From a candidate division Zixibacteria bacterium RBG_16_53_22 (GTDB taxonomy: Bacteria > Zixibacteria > MSB-5A5 > UBA10806): a stretch of 41,044 bases of DNA. Shown here one piece after another: positions 25,353 to 33,503 of the stretch (position 1 is the first letter of the stretch; every line of letters begins with the position of its first letter). The notes under the pieces were generated by a model. That model saw only the letters and a program-made list of their open reading frames with translations. It ran no database searches and had not been told where the DNA came from. The DNA lies in contig MEWP01000117.1 in NCBI GenBank assembly GCA_001775395.1, forward strand, positions 1 through 41,044, given 5' to 3'. The translations under genes were made by a program, and so were the position numbers.

Positions 25353-26924
25353 ATGAAAAAAAACACAGTTTTCCCGACTCTTGTTCTTTTTGTTTTTACG
25401 GTTTCCGGATGGTGTGGCGCAAACGCCGGCGATTCTGCCGCCGTTAACGCTAATTCTCCTTTGGGGACGAACCTATCCAGTGTTGTTGATTGGTCTACTG
25501 AATGGGTGTTTGTGGATACGTTCAAGATGTCGCGCACCTGGATATCTCAGAAAACCGGATCAGGCTGGGGGCAGGGTGGCGCGCTGAATCTGGACTCCAA
25601 TGGCTGGGTAAAGTCTCTTCAGCCCGGACAGAGCGCGGATGCTCCGATGCAATGGAGAGGAAATGCATCCGGTTCCCCGGGTAAATACCTTGTACTTTAT
25701 GACGGTGAAGGCGCTCTGCGGTTTTCGGGTAGCGCATCGGTGGTGAAAGCCACTCCCGGACGAATTGTCCTTGACATTAACCCGAAAAATCGCGAAGGAG
25801 GGTTTTTTTTAAAGATTACATCTACAAACCCTTCCAACTATATCCGCAATATCCGCGTAATCCGTCCCGGGTTTGAGACCACCTATCAGACCCAGCCTTT
25901 TCACCCGCTGTTTCTGAACAGGATCAGGAAGTTCAAGGTATTGCGTTTCATGAATTGGCAAAAGATCACTGATTCCCCGCTGATTAACTGGTCTGATCGA
26001 ACAACGCCGGACACTTATACTCAGACCGGCAGCAGTGGCGTTGCTCTGGAATACATGATTGATTTGGCGAACATGCTCAATGCTGATCCGTGGTTCAGCA
26101 TGCCCCATCAGGCCTCGGATGACTTTGTGCGCCAGTTTGCGCGCATGGTGAAAGACCGTTTGAGCCCGAACCTTAAAGTTTACATCGAGTATTCCAACGA
26201 GATTTGGAACGGACAGTTCCAACAGTCCCGCTATGCTGCACAGCAGGGGTTGGCATTGGGTCTTAGTGCCAGGAGCGCTGAAGCCCAGTTGCGATACCAA
26301 TCCAGAAGGTCTTTGGAGATTTTCGACATATGGGCGCAGGTCTTTGGATCTACTGATCGTTTAGTCCGTGTGTTAGCAACCCAGGCCGCTAATATATGGT
26401 CTACCACAACCGTTCTGGACTGGAATAATGCCAGGCTTAAGGCTGATGCTGTCGCCATTGCCCCCTATTTTTGCGGGGTAGCCGGCAGGGGTGATGTAAC
26501 TGCGATACTCGCTATGACAGAGGATCAATTGCTGAATTATTGCTCCAATGAAATTACCGTCACGGTAAAGGGCTGGATGGATTCACAGTATGCTGCCATT
26601 TCTTCCCGTGGCCTTGATATGATTGCCTATGAAGGAGGGCAGCATTTGGTTGGTGTTGGCGCGAATCAGAATGATCAGCAATTGACGGAATTTTTCATGA
26701 GTGTCAATCGCCATCCTCGCATGAAAGAGTTATACACAACTTATCTGAATCAATGGAAAGCAGCGGGTGGCGGAATGTTTGTCAACTTTATTTCAGTTAA
26801 TGCTTCCGGCAAGTTTGGCAGTTTTGGCACGCTGGAATACCAGGACCAGGATCCGGCTACTGCGCCAAAATATCAGGCGCTGATGGAGTTCATTGCTGCC
26901 AATCCGATCCGCAAGCTGCCATAG
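25353..26924 (+). CDS. secreted clan GH-A-like glycoside hydrolase candidate
   Basis: A 523-residue protein with a clear Sec signal peptide (MKKNTVFPTLVLFVFTVSGW, cleavage likely after Ala25 in the ANA region). The N-terminal part (40-180) looks like a beta-sandwich; the C-terminal part looks like a TIM barrel. YIEYSNEIWN places Glu283 as a possible acid/base in the Asn-Glu pair typical of clan GH-A, and IAYEGGQHLVG offers Glu427 as nucleophile. Similar proteins are annotated as hypothetical or cellulose-binding-domain proteins. It may trim or remodel the exported glycan. No PEP-CTERM or LPXTG tail is present. The start at 25353 is chosen from the signal peptide. Confidence 0.68.
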   Translation: MKKNTVFPTLVLFVFTVSGWCGANAGDSAAVNANSPLGTNLSSVVDWSTEWVFVDTFKMSRTWISQKTGSGWGQGGALNLDSNGWVKSLQPGQSADAPMQWRGNASGSPGKYLVLYDGEGALRFSGSASVVKATPGRIVLDINPKNREGGFFLKITSTNPSNYIRNIRVIRPGFETTYQTQPFHPLFLNRIRKFKVLRFMNWQKITDSPLINWSDRTTPDTYTQTGSSGVALEYMIDLANMLNADPWFSMPHQASDDFVRQFARMVKDRLSPNLKVYIEYSNEIWNGQFQQSRYAAQQGLALGLSARSAEAQLRYQSRRSLEIFDIWAQVFGSTDRLVRVLATQAANIWSTTTVLDWNNARLKADAVAIAPYFCGVAGRGDVTAILAMTEDQLLNYCSNEITVTVKGWMDSQYAAISSRGLDMIAYEGGQHLVGVGANQNDQQLTEFFMSVNRHPRMKELYTTYLNQWKAAGGGMFVNFISVNASGKFGSFGTLEYQDQDPATAPKYQALMEFIAANPIRKLP

Positions 26925-27350
26925 CCTGACAGTTAGTTGATTTCAGTAAGGGCGGCCACTATGTGTGGCAGCATGATTACATTCGGGTTGCTTCCAGACC
27001 TTTGCCGCAGTCCTCCCGATGGAGGAAGCAGGTTTGGATGACGGATTGCAGGAACGGAGTGTGGCAGAGCGGTACGATAGGTCAATACTATCCGCGCGGC
27101 ATCGCATAGAGATCAGACTTGCAGGCTCTTCACAAGGTATAATTCCAAGCCAGGACAGAAACACCGTGCGTAATCTCATCACTTGAAGGGGGCATCGCGG
27201 TTGCCCGTTCGTCGAAACTCGCCAAGCGCGATTAGTATTGCACGTTTTGTGGGATGTTTGCCAATGCTGGATTCCCGTCTGCACGGGAATGACGGACTGT
27301 TGGATAATTCGGGTTAACAACAACATCGTTCATTGAGGTATCGTCACAGC
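26925..27350. other. 426-bp intergenic region with palindrome and doubtful small ORF
   Basis: A perfect 8-bp stem hairpin, ATTCCCGT-CTGC-ACGGGAAT, lies at 27271-27290 and belongs to a palindrome type common in proteobacteria. A 55-codon frame on the plus strand (27019-27186, MEEAGLDDGLQERSVAERYD start) is open but lacks a good ribosome binding site and recognisable homology. No promoter for the ATPase gene can be named with confidence. Confidence 0.35.
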
Positions 27351-28175
27351 ATGTACGAAGCATTTTACGGTTTGAAGGAAAATCCATTCTCGATTCAGCC
27401 CGACCCGGAATATCTGTATTTCGGCCGCCGGCATACTTATGCTTACGCGATGATGGAGTTCGGAATCAAGAACAGGGCAGGATTTACGGTAATCAGCGGC
27501 GAGATCGGCTGCGGCAAGACCACCTTGATCCGGCATTTGCTTAACAATCTGTCCCCAGGCGTCACGGTCGGCCTGGTGTACAACACCCACCGCGAGATAC
27601 CTGATTTACTGGGGTGGATCATGCTCGCTTTGGGACTTCCTTACGAAGGGATGTCCACGGTGGCGCTCTACGATGCATTCCAGCGCTTTTTGATCGAGCA
27701 GTACGGATTGGGCAAAGGGGTGCTGTTGATTATTGACGAGGCGCAGAATCTCAGTCCGACAGCGCTGGAATCCTTGCGTATGCTCTCGAATATAAATGCC
27801 GACAAGAACCAGTTGCTTCAGATCATGCTGGTAGGCCAACCGCAACTGAAAAGCATGCTTACGCGGCCTGATCTTCTACAGTTCTCTCAACGCGTTGAGG
27901 CTGATTTCCACATCAAGCCTTTCGAAGCGTCTGATGTGCAGAACTACATCCAGCACCGGCTGGCAGTAGCCGGCCGGAAAACTCCCCTTTTTACTCCCGA
28001 TGCATGCGCCAAGATAGCAGAAGTCAGCCAGGGTATTCCCCGGCGCATCAACATTCTTTGTAATACTGCGCTGGTTTATGGGTATTCTGCCGAAGCAAAG
28101 CGTATTAATCTGGATTTGGTTGAAGAGGTGCTGAGTGACAAGGCTGAATTCGGGGCGTTATCGAATCCCGAATGA
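27351..28175 (+). CDS. ExeA/GspA-like AAA ATPase
   Basis: A 274-residue AAA+ ATPase starting MYEAFYGLKENPFSIQPDPE, the standard opening of ExeA-type proteins and of the XrtA/PEP-CTERM system-associated ATPase. Walker A is GEIGCGKTT (50-58), Walker B LLIIDEAQ (125-132), and LVGQPQL and QRVEADFHIKP follow. It lacks the C-terminal peptidoglycan-binding domain of full ExeA. In exopolysaccharide loci this protein sits with chain-length and tyrosine kinase genes; here it stands alone between a secreted protein and the convergent Fic gene. Start at 27351 fits the family; six extra codons are possible. Confidence 0.88.
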   Translation: MYEAFYGLKENPFSIQPDPEYLYFGRRHTYAYAMMEFGIKNRAGFTVISGEIGCGKTTLIRHLLNNLSPGVTVGLVYNTHREIPDLLGWIMLALGLPYEGMSTVALYDAFQRFLIEQYGLGKGVLLIIDEAQNLSPTALESLRMLSNINADKNQLLQIMLVGQPQLKSMLTRPDLLQFSQRVEADFHIKPFEASDVQNYIQHRLAVAGRKTPLFTPDACAKIAEVSQGIPRRINILCNTALVYGYSAEAKRINLDLVEEVLSDKAEFGALSNPE

Positions 28176-28197
28176 GTAAGAGCAGTAGTTTTGACAG

Positions 28198-29721
28198 TCA
28201 AGATGAACTCATTTCAAGCGCAATAAAATTAGCGAAGGGCTTGATGTCTCCACCCACGCTTGCCGCTTCGAGCGCATGCATATACTGGTCGCGGTTTTTC
28301 ATGCGAACAATTGTCCAGGGGTAACCTCCCGATGCCAGCATCGCATTCATCAGGAAACGTCCAATTCGACCGTTGCCATCAAAGTAGGGATGGATGAATA
28401 CAAAAAGGTGGTGCCCTAACACTGCACGGACGGCAGATTCCGGCTCTTGCGCAATCAGGTTGAACAGCGCCTCCATGGAATCTGCCAGCGCATCCCGAGG
28501 AAGCGGAGCGTGCTTGGAATTTCGGATGTAAACAGGCCCATTGCGGTATCCGGCCAGTTGATGCGGCTCAACAATCCCCGCTGTAACGGAAGGGGCGAAC
28601 AGTTCGCCATACCACCGGTGATGCGCGCTTCTTGCGACCTCACCCGGATTCTTGCCGGATAGAATTTCTGCGAGACTAATTTTGACAGCCTGAAATGCCT
28701 GATAGTACCCGCGCGCTGCCAGAGCATCACGGTCACCCTTGTCATTTTTTCCCCCTTCCGGATTCCAGTTGCCCTGTGCAACCCGCTCGATCAATTCATC
28801 GTTGACCTGATATCCTTCAATAGAAAGTGAGTTGTAGGCATCCGCTGCATATCGCTCATTTACGTCGGACAGATAGGATTCTGGTAGTTTTGGCAAACCC
28901 GGTGCAGGTGGGAATGCCGACAAGACATTATCGCGCCAACCCGCCCACATTGACTGGATGCGCATGGTATAAGGCGAGCGTTCCCGGCTGTTTCCCAATG
29001 TGGGTGTGCTAATCTCAAAAGGGTTGGATTCGCGCACGTTGTGTTTCGCCCGCTTCATCGTTTCAGTGATGCGATCAGCGTCTGCATCGCGCCCCATGAA
29101 TCGTAAAGCCCCTGCCAGCCTCCCTGCGGCAGAGGGCATCCCTTCACCAGCCAATAAAATGGTGAGCAATTCCCTTGGGTCGCGAATTAAATTTAGTGCG
29201 ATTTCGGCTTCCCGTGGATTGTTCTTAAAGAACTGCGGCCCAAGACGACATAAAACTTCTGGCAATGGAATAACCTGCAATCCATTCACCTCAACCCGAT
29301 TGCTTGGCAGGTTTTTTTCGTCTGTATAAATAAGTACCGACGAATCGTGAGGCAACTTGAGAGTTGATGTTCCGCCTTCTTTTGTAATGACTGCAATCTG
29401 GCGCGGAACTACTGTGCAGTGGGTGTGCAACAAGGCGGAAGCTTCTGTGTTGAGGCAATATCGTTTGCCAAAACGCCTGTCCATGTACCCTGAAAGAAAT
29501 GCCCAGAAACTTGCATACCAAGAGGTGCTGTCACCTTGGTTATTGCTTGGATTGGAGCATACGTACCATCCCTTCATCACTGGGCGCAAAAAACCTTCTT
29601 CCACCAATATGGATCGGTGCGCCTCTTTCAGGTCGTTGGATTCAATAACCCCGCTATGCTTATCCTGCAATTTTTTGAGTACTCTCAACGCCCCAGCAAG
29701 CTTCTCATTGGATTTGGCCAT
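28198..29721 (-). CDS. Fic family protein with N-terminal antitoxin-like domain
   Basis: A 507-residue Fic protein. The catalytic motif is HPYFDGNGRIGR (444-455; His444), which transfers AMP or another phosphate-linked moiety to a target hydroxyl. The inhibitory alpha-helix motif S-xxx-EG is present as SLSIEG (Ser298, Glu302, Gly303), so it is a self-inhibited class II Fic enzyme. Residues 1-220 are an extra region: a winged-helix-like start (GVIESNDLKEAHRSILVEEG) and an AbiEi-like body (RYCLNTEASALLHTH and LPLPEVLCRLGP-like IPLPEVLCRLGP). This is longer than typical class II Fic (about 370). It is monocistronic and next to VapBC. Confidence 0.88.
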   Translation of the reverse strand: MAKSNEKLAGALRVLKKLQDKHSGVIESNDLKEAHRSILVEEGFLRPVMKGWYVCSNPSNNQGDSTSWYASFWAFLSGYMDRRFGKRYCLNTEASALLHTHCTVVPRQIAVITKEGGTSTLKLPHDSSVLIYTDEKNLPSNRVEVNGLQVIPLPEVLCRLGPQFFKNNPREAEIALNLIRDPRELLTILLAGEGMPSAAGRLAGALRFMGRDADADRITETMKRAKHNVRESNPFEISTPTLGNSRERSPYTMRIQSMWAGWRDNVLSAFPPAPGLPKLPESYLSDVNERYAADAYNSLSIEGYQVNDELIERVAQGNWNPEGGKNDKGDRDALAARGYYQAFQAVKISLAEILSGKNPGEVARSAHHRWYGELFAPSVTAGIVEPHQLAGYRNGPVYIRNSKHAPLPRDALADSMEALFNLIAQEPESAVRAVLGHHLFVFIHPYFDGNGRIGRFLMNAMLASGGYPWTIVRMKNRDQYMHALEAASVGGDIKPFANFIALEMSSS

Positions 29722-29760
29722 TTCTTCACCTGATTCATGTTGTTGATCTAAGGGAGCCGG

Positions 29761-29890
29761 AAATTACAAACATACCAATTTAGTTGTAGGGTGGATAAGC
29801 GCAGCGCATCCGCCTTTTTGAGCCGGCATGGTGGATGCGCTACGCTTATCCCCCTACGGACTTAAGAAACAAATGGTACTTTTGTAATTT
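29761..29890. mobile_element. miniature palindromic element with AAATTACAAA ends
   Basis: A 130-bp tract with about 20-bp terminal inverted repeats (AAATTACAAACATACCAATT at the left, reverse-complementary TGGTACTTTTGTAATTT at the right). Inside, arms beginning GTAGGGTGGATAAGCGCAGC and ending GCTTATCCCCCTACGG form a long imperfect hairpin. It lies upstream of the Fic gene. No coding capacity. Confidence 0.6.
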
Positions 29891-29895
29891 TTGTT

Positions 29896-29945
29896 TCCCT
29901 AAGCGTCAACTATGTTATTGATCCAAGCGTCAACTATGTCATTCC
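29896..29945. repeat. two tandem copies of AAGCGTCAACTATGT
   Basis: The sequence AAGCGTCAACTATGT followed by (T/C)ATT occurs twice, 24 bp apart, between the miniature element and the vapBC region. Its role is unknown; spacing close to two helical turns would fit a protein-binding pair. Confidence 0.4.
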
Positions 29946-30082
29946 AAGGAAGTATAACGCAACACCCTGTTGTATAATACACTTTCGTAAGATACATGCC
30001 AGTTAATTATTGTAGGAGCCGCCATTATTCGCAACTTGAGTCCAGCCACCTACGCAGGCAGTTGCAGCACAGGCACCCGCAG

Positions 30083-30226
30083 GGTAAATTTGTTCTCGGA
30101 GAATAGCGTAGGGTGGGCAGACAGGTTTATCGTCTGCCCACGCGGTTTGGTATCCGCGTGGGCACAAAAGCGTGCCCACCCTACCATCATTGATTTTCAT
30201 CATAAATTTCAGAGAACAAATTTACC
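30083..30226. mobile_element. miniature palindromic element with GGTAAATTTGTTCTC ends
   Basis: A 144-bp element with 15-bp perfect terminal inverted repeats, GGTAAATTTGTTCTC and GAGAACAAATTTACC. The inside is two hairpins: GTGGGCAGAC.../GTCTGCCCAC and CCGCGTGGGCAC.../GTGCCCACC. It is flanked on both sides by CAGGCACCCGC (30070-30080 and 30230-30240), a possible 11-bp target duplication. A second copy in inverted orientation begins at 40933 and runs off the window. Confidence 0.7.
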
Positions 30227-30307
30227 GTGCAGGCACCCGCGTCTGCGCTACTGTTGGTCTTCAATTGATGCTATATTTGATGCGTCACAACTATTTTGGA
30301 GGCTGTT

Positions 30308-30502
30308 ATGCGAACTACTGTTAACCTGGACGACACGCTGCTCGCCCACGCTCAACTCCTCTGTGGCGTGCAGGAACGCAGCGCATTGCTGAGGGAAGCC
30401 CTCAACGCACTGATCCAACGTGAAAGTGCACATCGCCTGTCCCGTTTGGGCGCAAGCGAGCCGCAATTGCAGAATATTGCCCGCCGACGCGAGGCTAAGT
30501 AG
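30308..30502 (+). CDS. vapB: VapB-type antitoxin
   Basis: A 64-residue ribbon-helix-helix antitoxin: MRTTVNLDDTLLAHAQLLCG gives the DNA-binding strand and helix, and the C-terminal basic tail (QNIARRREAK) would wrap the toxin. It represses its own operon and neutralises the VapC made from the next gene. The start at 30308 fits the MRTTV family start; four upstream codons are possible. The stop overlaps the toxin start by one base. Confidence 0.88.
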   Translation: MRTTVNLDDTLLAHAQLLCGVQERSALLREALNALIQRESAHRLSRLGASEPQLQNIARRREAK

Positions 30503-30873
30503 TGATCCTGGTTGATACCTCCCTCTGGGTTGACCATCTGCGCGCTGGCAGCCCAGGCTTGGTAGTTGCCCTGCAGGCCGATCAGGTCTGTACGCACACT
30601 TGCGTAATTGGCGAGCTTGCGTGTGGCAATCTTGGAAATCGTCAGGAAGTGTTGGAGCTGTTGCAAGCGTTGCCTCGGTTGCCTGCCGCTACTGATGACG
30701 AATTACTGTTCTTCATCGAAAAGCACCAGCTCATGGGACGCGGTATTGGCTACATAGACGCTCACCTGCTTGCCGCTACGGCCATTAACGCAGCGCGCCT
30801 GTGGACCCGAGACAAACGTCTCAAGGTCATCGCCGAAGAAATGAATTTAGCTCACCTGCCGGAAACTCATTAA
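30502..30873 (+). CDS. vapC: VapC-type PIN domain toxin ribonuclease
   Basis: A 123-residue PIN-domain protein with the acidic set Asp5 (VDTSLW), Glu38 (IGELA), Asp86 (YIDAHLL) and Asp104 (WTRDKRL), which binds Mg and cleaves RNA, usually tRNA or rRNA. GTG start overlaps the last base of the vapB stop. The pair may stabilise this accessory stretch. Confidence 0.92.
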   Translation: MILVDTSLWVDHLRAGSPGLVVALQADQVCTHTCVIGELACGNLGNRQEVLELLQALPRLPAATDDELLFFIEKHQLMGRGIGYIDAHLLAATAINAARLWTRDKRLKVIAEEMNLAHLPETH

Positions 30874-30904
30874 CTCAGATAATCCATTGGGCCGGAAATA
30901 GATA

Positions 30905-31190
30905 ATTCGAATAGGTAAACCCCCGGCTTAGCCGGGGGACTCCGTTAGGTTTGACCGTTCCAGCGGTCAAAGTAGCAACGTCAAGATTTAGCGGTATCAT
31001 TCGTCCCCCTCGCTTCGCTCTCCCCCATGCAGGGGGAGGGTTAGGGTGGGGGTAGAAATCAAGCATGTATGTTGTCCGCAGTTTGTACCCCCATCCCAAC
31101 CTTCCCCCTGACAGGGGAAGGAGTAAAAAGTCAGCCGCCTGTAGGCGGCTCACGGTTTTATTAGCGCCTTTGAGGCGCTCACCCAATTAT
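30905..31190. repeat. cluster of nested hairpins, possible IS200/IS605-type end remnant
   Basis: Between vapC and galE there is no gene but at least five palindromes: CCCCCGGC-TTA-GCCGGGGG (30920-30938), GACCG/CGGTC (30953-30968), a long imperfect inverted repeat with arms GGGGAGGGTTAGGGTGGGGG (near 31031) and CCCCCATCCCAACCTTCCCC (near 31088), AGCCGCC/GGCGGCT (31133-31150), and AGCGCC/GGCGCT (31163-31179). Terminal hairpins without inverted ends resemble the ends of IS200/IS605 elements, but no transposase is present. The family assignment is inference. Confidence 0.5.
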
Positions 31191-31205
31191 TAGGATGAAG
31201 TATTC

Positions 31206-32210
31206 ATGATTCTAATCACCGGCGGCACCGGCTACATCGGTTCGCATACAGTTGTCGAACTGATGCAGGCGGGGTACGAGGTTCTGATCGTCGATAATTG
31301 CTGCAACAGCAAGGCGACGGTGCTTGATCGCATTGAACGTATCGTCGGGCATCGGCCTGGCTTTGTGGAGGCTGATGTCCGTGACCGGGAAGCGATGCGC
31401 GCGCTGTTTGCCGAACATCGCTTCGAAGCGGTGGTCCATTTTGCCGGCCTGAAAGCGGTGGGCGAGTCCGTGACTCAACCGTTGCGATATTACGATAACA
31501 ATATCCACGGAAGCCTGGTGCTGTTTGAGGCGATGGCTGCGGCCGGGGTGAAGACGCTGGTTTTTTCCTCTTCCGCTACCGTTTACGGCGATCCGCACAC
31601 GGTGCCGATCCGTGAGGATTTTCCACTTTCGGCGACAAATCCATATGGACGTTCCAAGCTGATGATAGAGCAGATGCTGGGCGATGTTGCGTGTTCGGAC
31701 GCTGCGTGGCGCATTGCAATACTGCGTTATTTCAATCCGGTGGGCGCGCATGAATCCGGTTTGATCGGAGAGGACCCCCATGGAATTCCGAATAATCTGA
31801 TGCCGTATATTGCCAGGGTGGCTGCGGGCGATCTCGATGAACTATCGGTTTTCGGCAATGATTATCCGACTCATGACGGAACGGGGGTGCGTGATTATAT
31901 CCATGTGGTGGACCTGGCGCGGGGGCATCTGGCGGCGCTGAAGGCGTTGAAGGCAGGGGATGGGGTGCTTACGGTCAACCTGGGAACAGGGCAGGGTTAC
32001 AGCGTGCTGGATGTGGTTCGGGCATTTGAGGCGGCGTGCGGGCGGAAGGTGCCATACCGGATAGCCGGTCGCCGTCCCGGCGACATTGCCGCGTGCTATG
32101 CCGATCCGTCGCTCGCAAAAACGCTGCTGGGCTGGCAGGCGCAATACGGGATTGACGAAATGTGCCGCGATGCATGGCGGTGGCAGTCGATGTCCCGCGT
32201 TACCCGTTGA
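31206..32210 (+). CDS. galE: UDP-glucose 4-epimerase
   Basis: A 334-residue extended SDR. The NAD motif is GGTGYIGS (6-13), the catalytic Ser is in FSSSATVYG (about 120-128), and Tyr147/Lys151 form YGRSK. Later blocks DLARGHLAAL and RRPGDIAACYADPS are GalE-specific. It interconverts UDP-glucose and UDP-galactose, feeding UDP-galactose to the glycosyltransferases of the window. It is followed at 38 bp by the VanZ-like gene. Confidence 0.95.
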   Translation: MILITGGTGYIGSHTVVELMQAGYEVLIVDNCCNSKATVLDRIERIVGHRPGFVEADVRDREAMRALFAEHRFEAVVHFAGLKAVGESVTQPLRYYDNNIHGSLVLFEAMAAAGVKTLVFSSSATVYGDPHTVPIREDFPLSATNPYGRSKLMIEQMLGDVACSDAAWRIAILRYFNPVGAHESGLIGEDPHGIPNNLMPYIARVAAGDLDELSVFGNDYPTHDGTGVRDYIHVVDLARGHLAALKALKAGDGVLTVNLGTGQGYSVLDVVRAFEAACGRKVPYRIAGRRPGDIAACYADPSLAKTLLGWQAQYGIDEMCRDAWRWQSMSRVTR

Positions 32211-32248
32211 AGTGCCGGTTCTTTCCACCCATGGGATTGAGGGTGTTC

Positions 32249-32605
32249 ATGGCAGGTGACAGCCGTATTTTTCGTCTCACCTGCCTGGCGGCTGCTTTGT
32301 CTATCGTCATCGGCTTGTTCTGGGTGGGCTCGAAGCCGATTGCGGTGGGGTTGTTCTCAGGACATCTGGACAAGGTCGCGCACTTCGCCACTTTCGCCCT
32401 GATTGCGGCTTTGCTGTGGTTGTACTTTCAACGTAGCCACCCCCTGCTGGTTATTGCGATTGTGAGTGCAGTCGGCGCGGCGGATGAGTTGCACCAGCAT
32501 TTCCTGCCGGGGCGATCTGCCAGCGTAGCTGATATGGCCGTAGACATATTTGCGGCAGCGGTGGCTGTCTTAATACTGAAACATGCGCGACGGCATAATG
32601 AATGA
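32249..32605 (+). CDS. VanZ-like family membrane protein
   Basis: A 118-residue protein with three to four membrane helices and the VanZ-like features DKVAHFATFALIAALLW and DELHQHFLPGRSASVADMAVD. The start at 32249 has GAGGG six bases upstream and gives the usual length; upstream in-frame ATGs overlap galE. Function in this family is unclear; it is often found next to sugar epimerases and EPS genes. Confidence 0.82.
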   Translation: MAGDSRIFRLTCLAAALSIVIGLFWVGSKPIAVGLFSGHLDKVAHFATFALIAALLWLYFQRSHPLLVIAIVSAVGAADELHQHFLPGRSASVADMAVDIFAAAVAVLILKHARRHNE

Positions 32606-32635
32606 TATGATCGTATCGAAGAAGATGAAAACAGG

Positions 32636-32668
32636 GATTCTGATGTTTGATTCTGATGTTTGATTCTG
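32636..32668. repeat. 13-bp tandem repeat, about 2.5 copies
   Basis: GATTCTGATGTTT is repeated twice exactly and followed by GATTCTG, just upstream of the LuxR-type regulator gene. Slippage here could alter the promoter distance of the regulator. Confidence 0.6.
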
Positions 32669-32768
32669 GGCATGATGGGGTAACTTGTCAGAACCGCTCT
32701 TCGGGCAGGCAGACACGGCGAGACAGGACAAACATCGATGGAATATTTCATGATCCCGGCAAAATAAA

Positions 32769-33503
32769 ATGAACAATTTGATACTTGCTAGCGCACACCA
32801 GAAAAGACTTGCCTCCTGGGGGCGTGGCTTGAACGGTTTTGTCAGCACAGCCCTGATGGTCGACAAATTGGACGCGCTCAGGGATGAAGTTGCGCAGATC
32901 AAACCGGAAGTTCTCCTGCTTGACCTTGAACTGCTTGAGTTGAACGGACGCAACAGCGTCGCTCTGTTGAGAAAATTATGCGCCGAAACCAGAACCATCA
33001 TTATGGGCGATGCCATTTCCGAGAGCCTGGAATGGGAATTGTTGAAGGCGGGTGTGCGGGGCTGTTGCAGAAATGAAATAGAGGCGAATTTTCTCAAGCA
33101 GGTTGTTGATGCCGTTCAATTGGGTGAATTGTGGATACGGCGATCCCTTACTTGCCGGCTGATAGACGAATTAGGCAAAACAACATCAAAGAATAAAGCC
33201 TATCGGGCCACCCTCGGCCTGCTTAACAGCCTTACTCAGCGCGAATATGACATTGCCGTGCGCGTGGGGAACGGGGAGAACAACAAGCAGATTGCTCATG
33301 TGTGTTCAATTACAGAGCGCACGGTGAAAGCTCACCTGACAGAAATCTTTCTGAAGCTGGGCGTCACTGACCGGCTTAATCTGGCGCTGGTCATTTCAGC
33401 AGATAGCAGAAATGGCTTGTCAAAATCGAACAGCCCATCAGGTAACAGCCCTGGCCAACTCAAACCGTTAGGCGGATCCCGCGTCGATGACAGCCACTCG
33501 TAA
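32769..33503 (+). CDS. LuxR/NarL-type response regulator with degenerate receiver
   Basis: A 244-residue NarL-like protein. The receiver-like part (1-125) keeps a candidate phosphoacceptor Asp52 (VLLLDLELL) but lacks the acidic pair at its N-terminus (ASAHQ) and the conserved Lys (CCRNE). The LuxR-type HTH covers about 154-210 (LTQREYDIAVRVGNGENNKQ then TERTVKAHLTEIFLKLGV). A 34-residue polar tail follows. It is likely a transcription factor not controlled by ordinary phosphorylation. No histidine kinase is nearby. A diverged partner without HTH is the next gene. Confidence 0.85.
   Translation: MNNLILASAHQKRLASWGRGLNGFVSTALMVDKLDALRDEVAQIKPEVLLLDLELLELNGRNSVALLRKLCAETRTIIMGDAISESLEWELLKAGVRGCCRNEIEANFLKQVVDAVQLGELWIRRSLTCRLIDELGKTTSKNKAYRATLGLLNSLTQREYDIAVRVGNGENNKQIAHVCSITERTVKAHLTEIFLKLGVTDRLNLALVISADSRNGLSKSNSPSGNSPGQLKPLGGSRVDDSHS

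Noticed and set aside
27019-27186. 55-codon plus-strand frame before the ATPase gene
   Set aside because: Open and helical-looking but without ribosome binding site or recognised family; noted only within the intergenic entry.
26943-27326. Minus-strand frame with VIPVQTGIQ
   Set aside because: This peptide is produced by the common ATTCCCGT palindrome; the frame is otherwise unlike a protein.
30905-31190. CRISPR-like array
   Set aside because: The palindromes are all different and there are no regular repeats with spacers of equal length, nor any cas gene.
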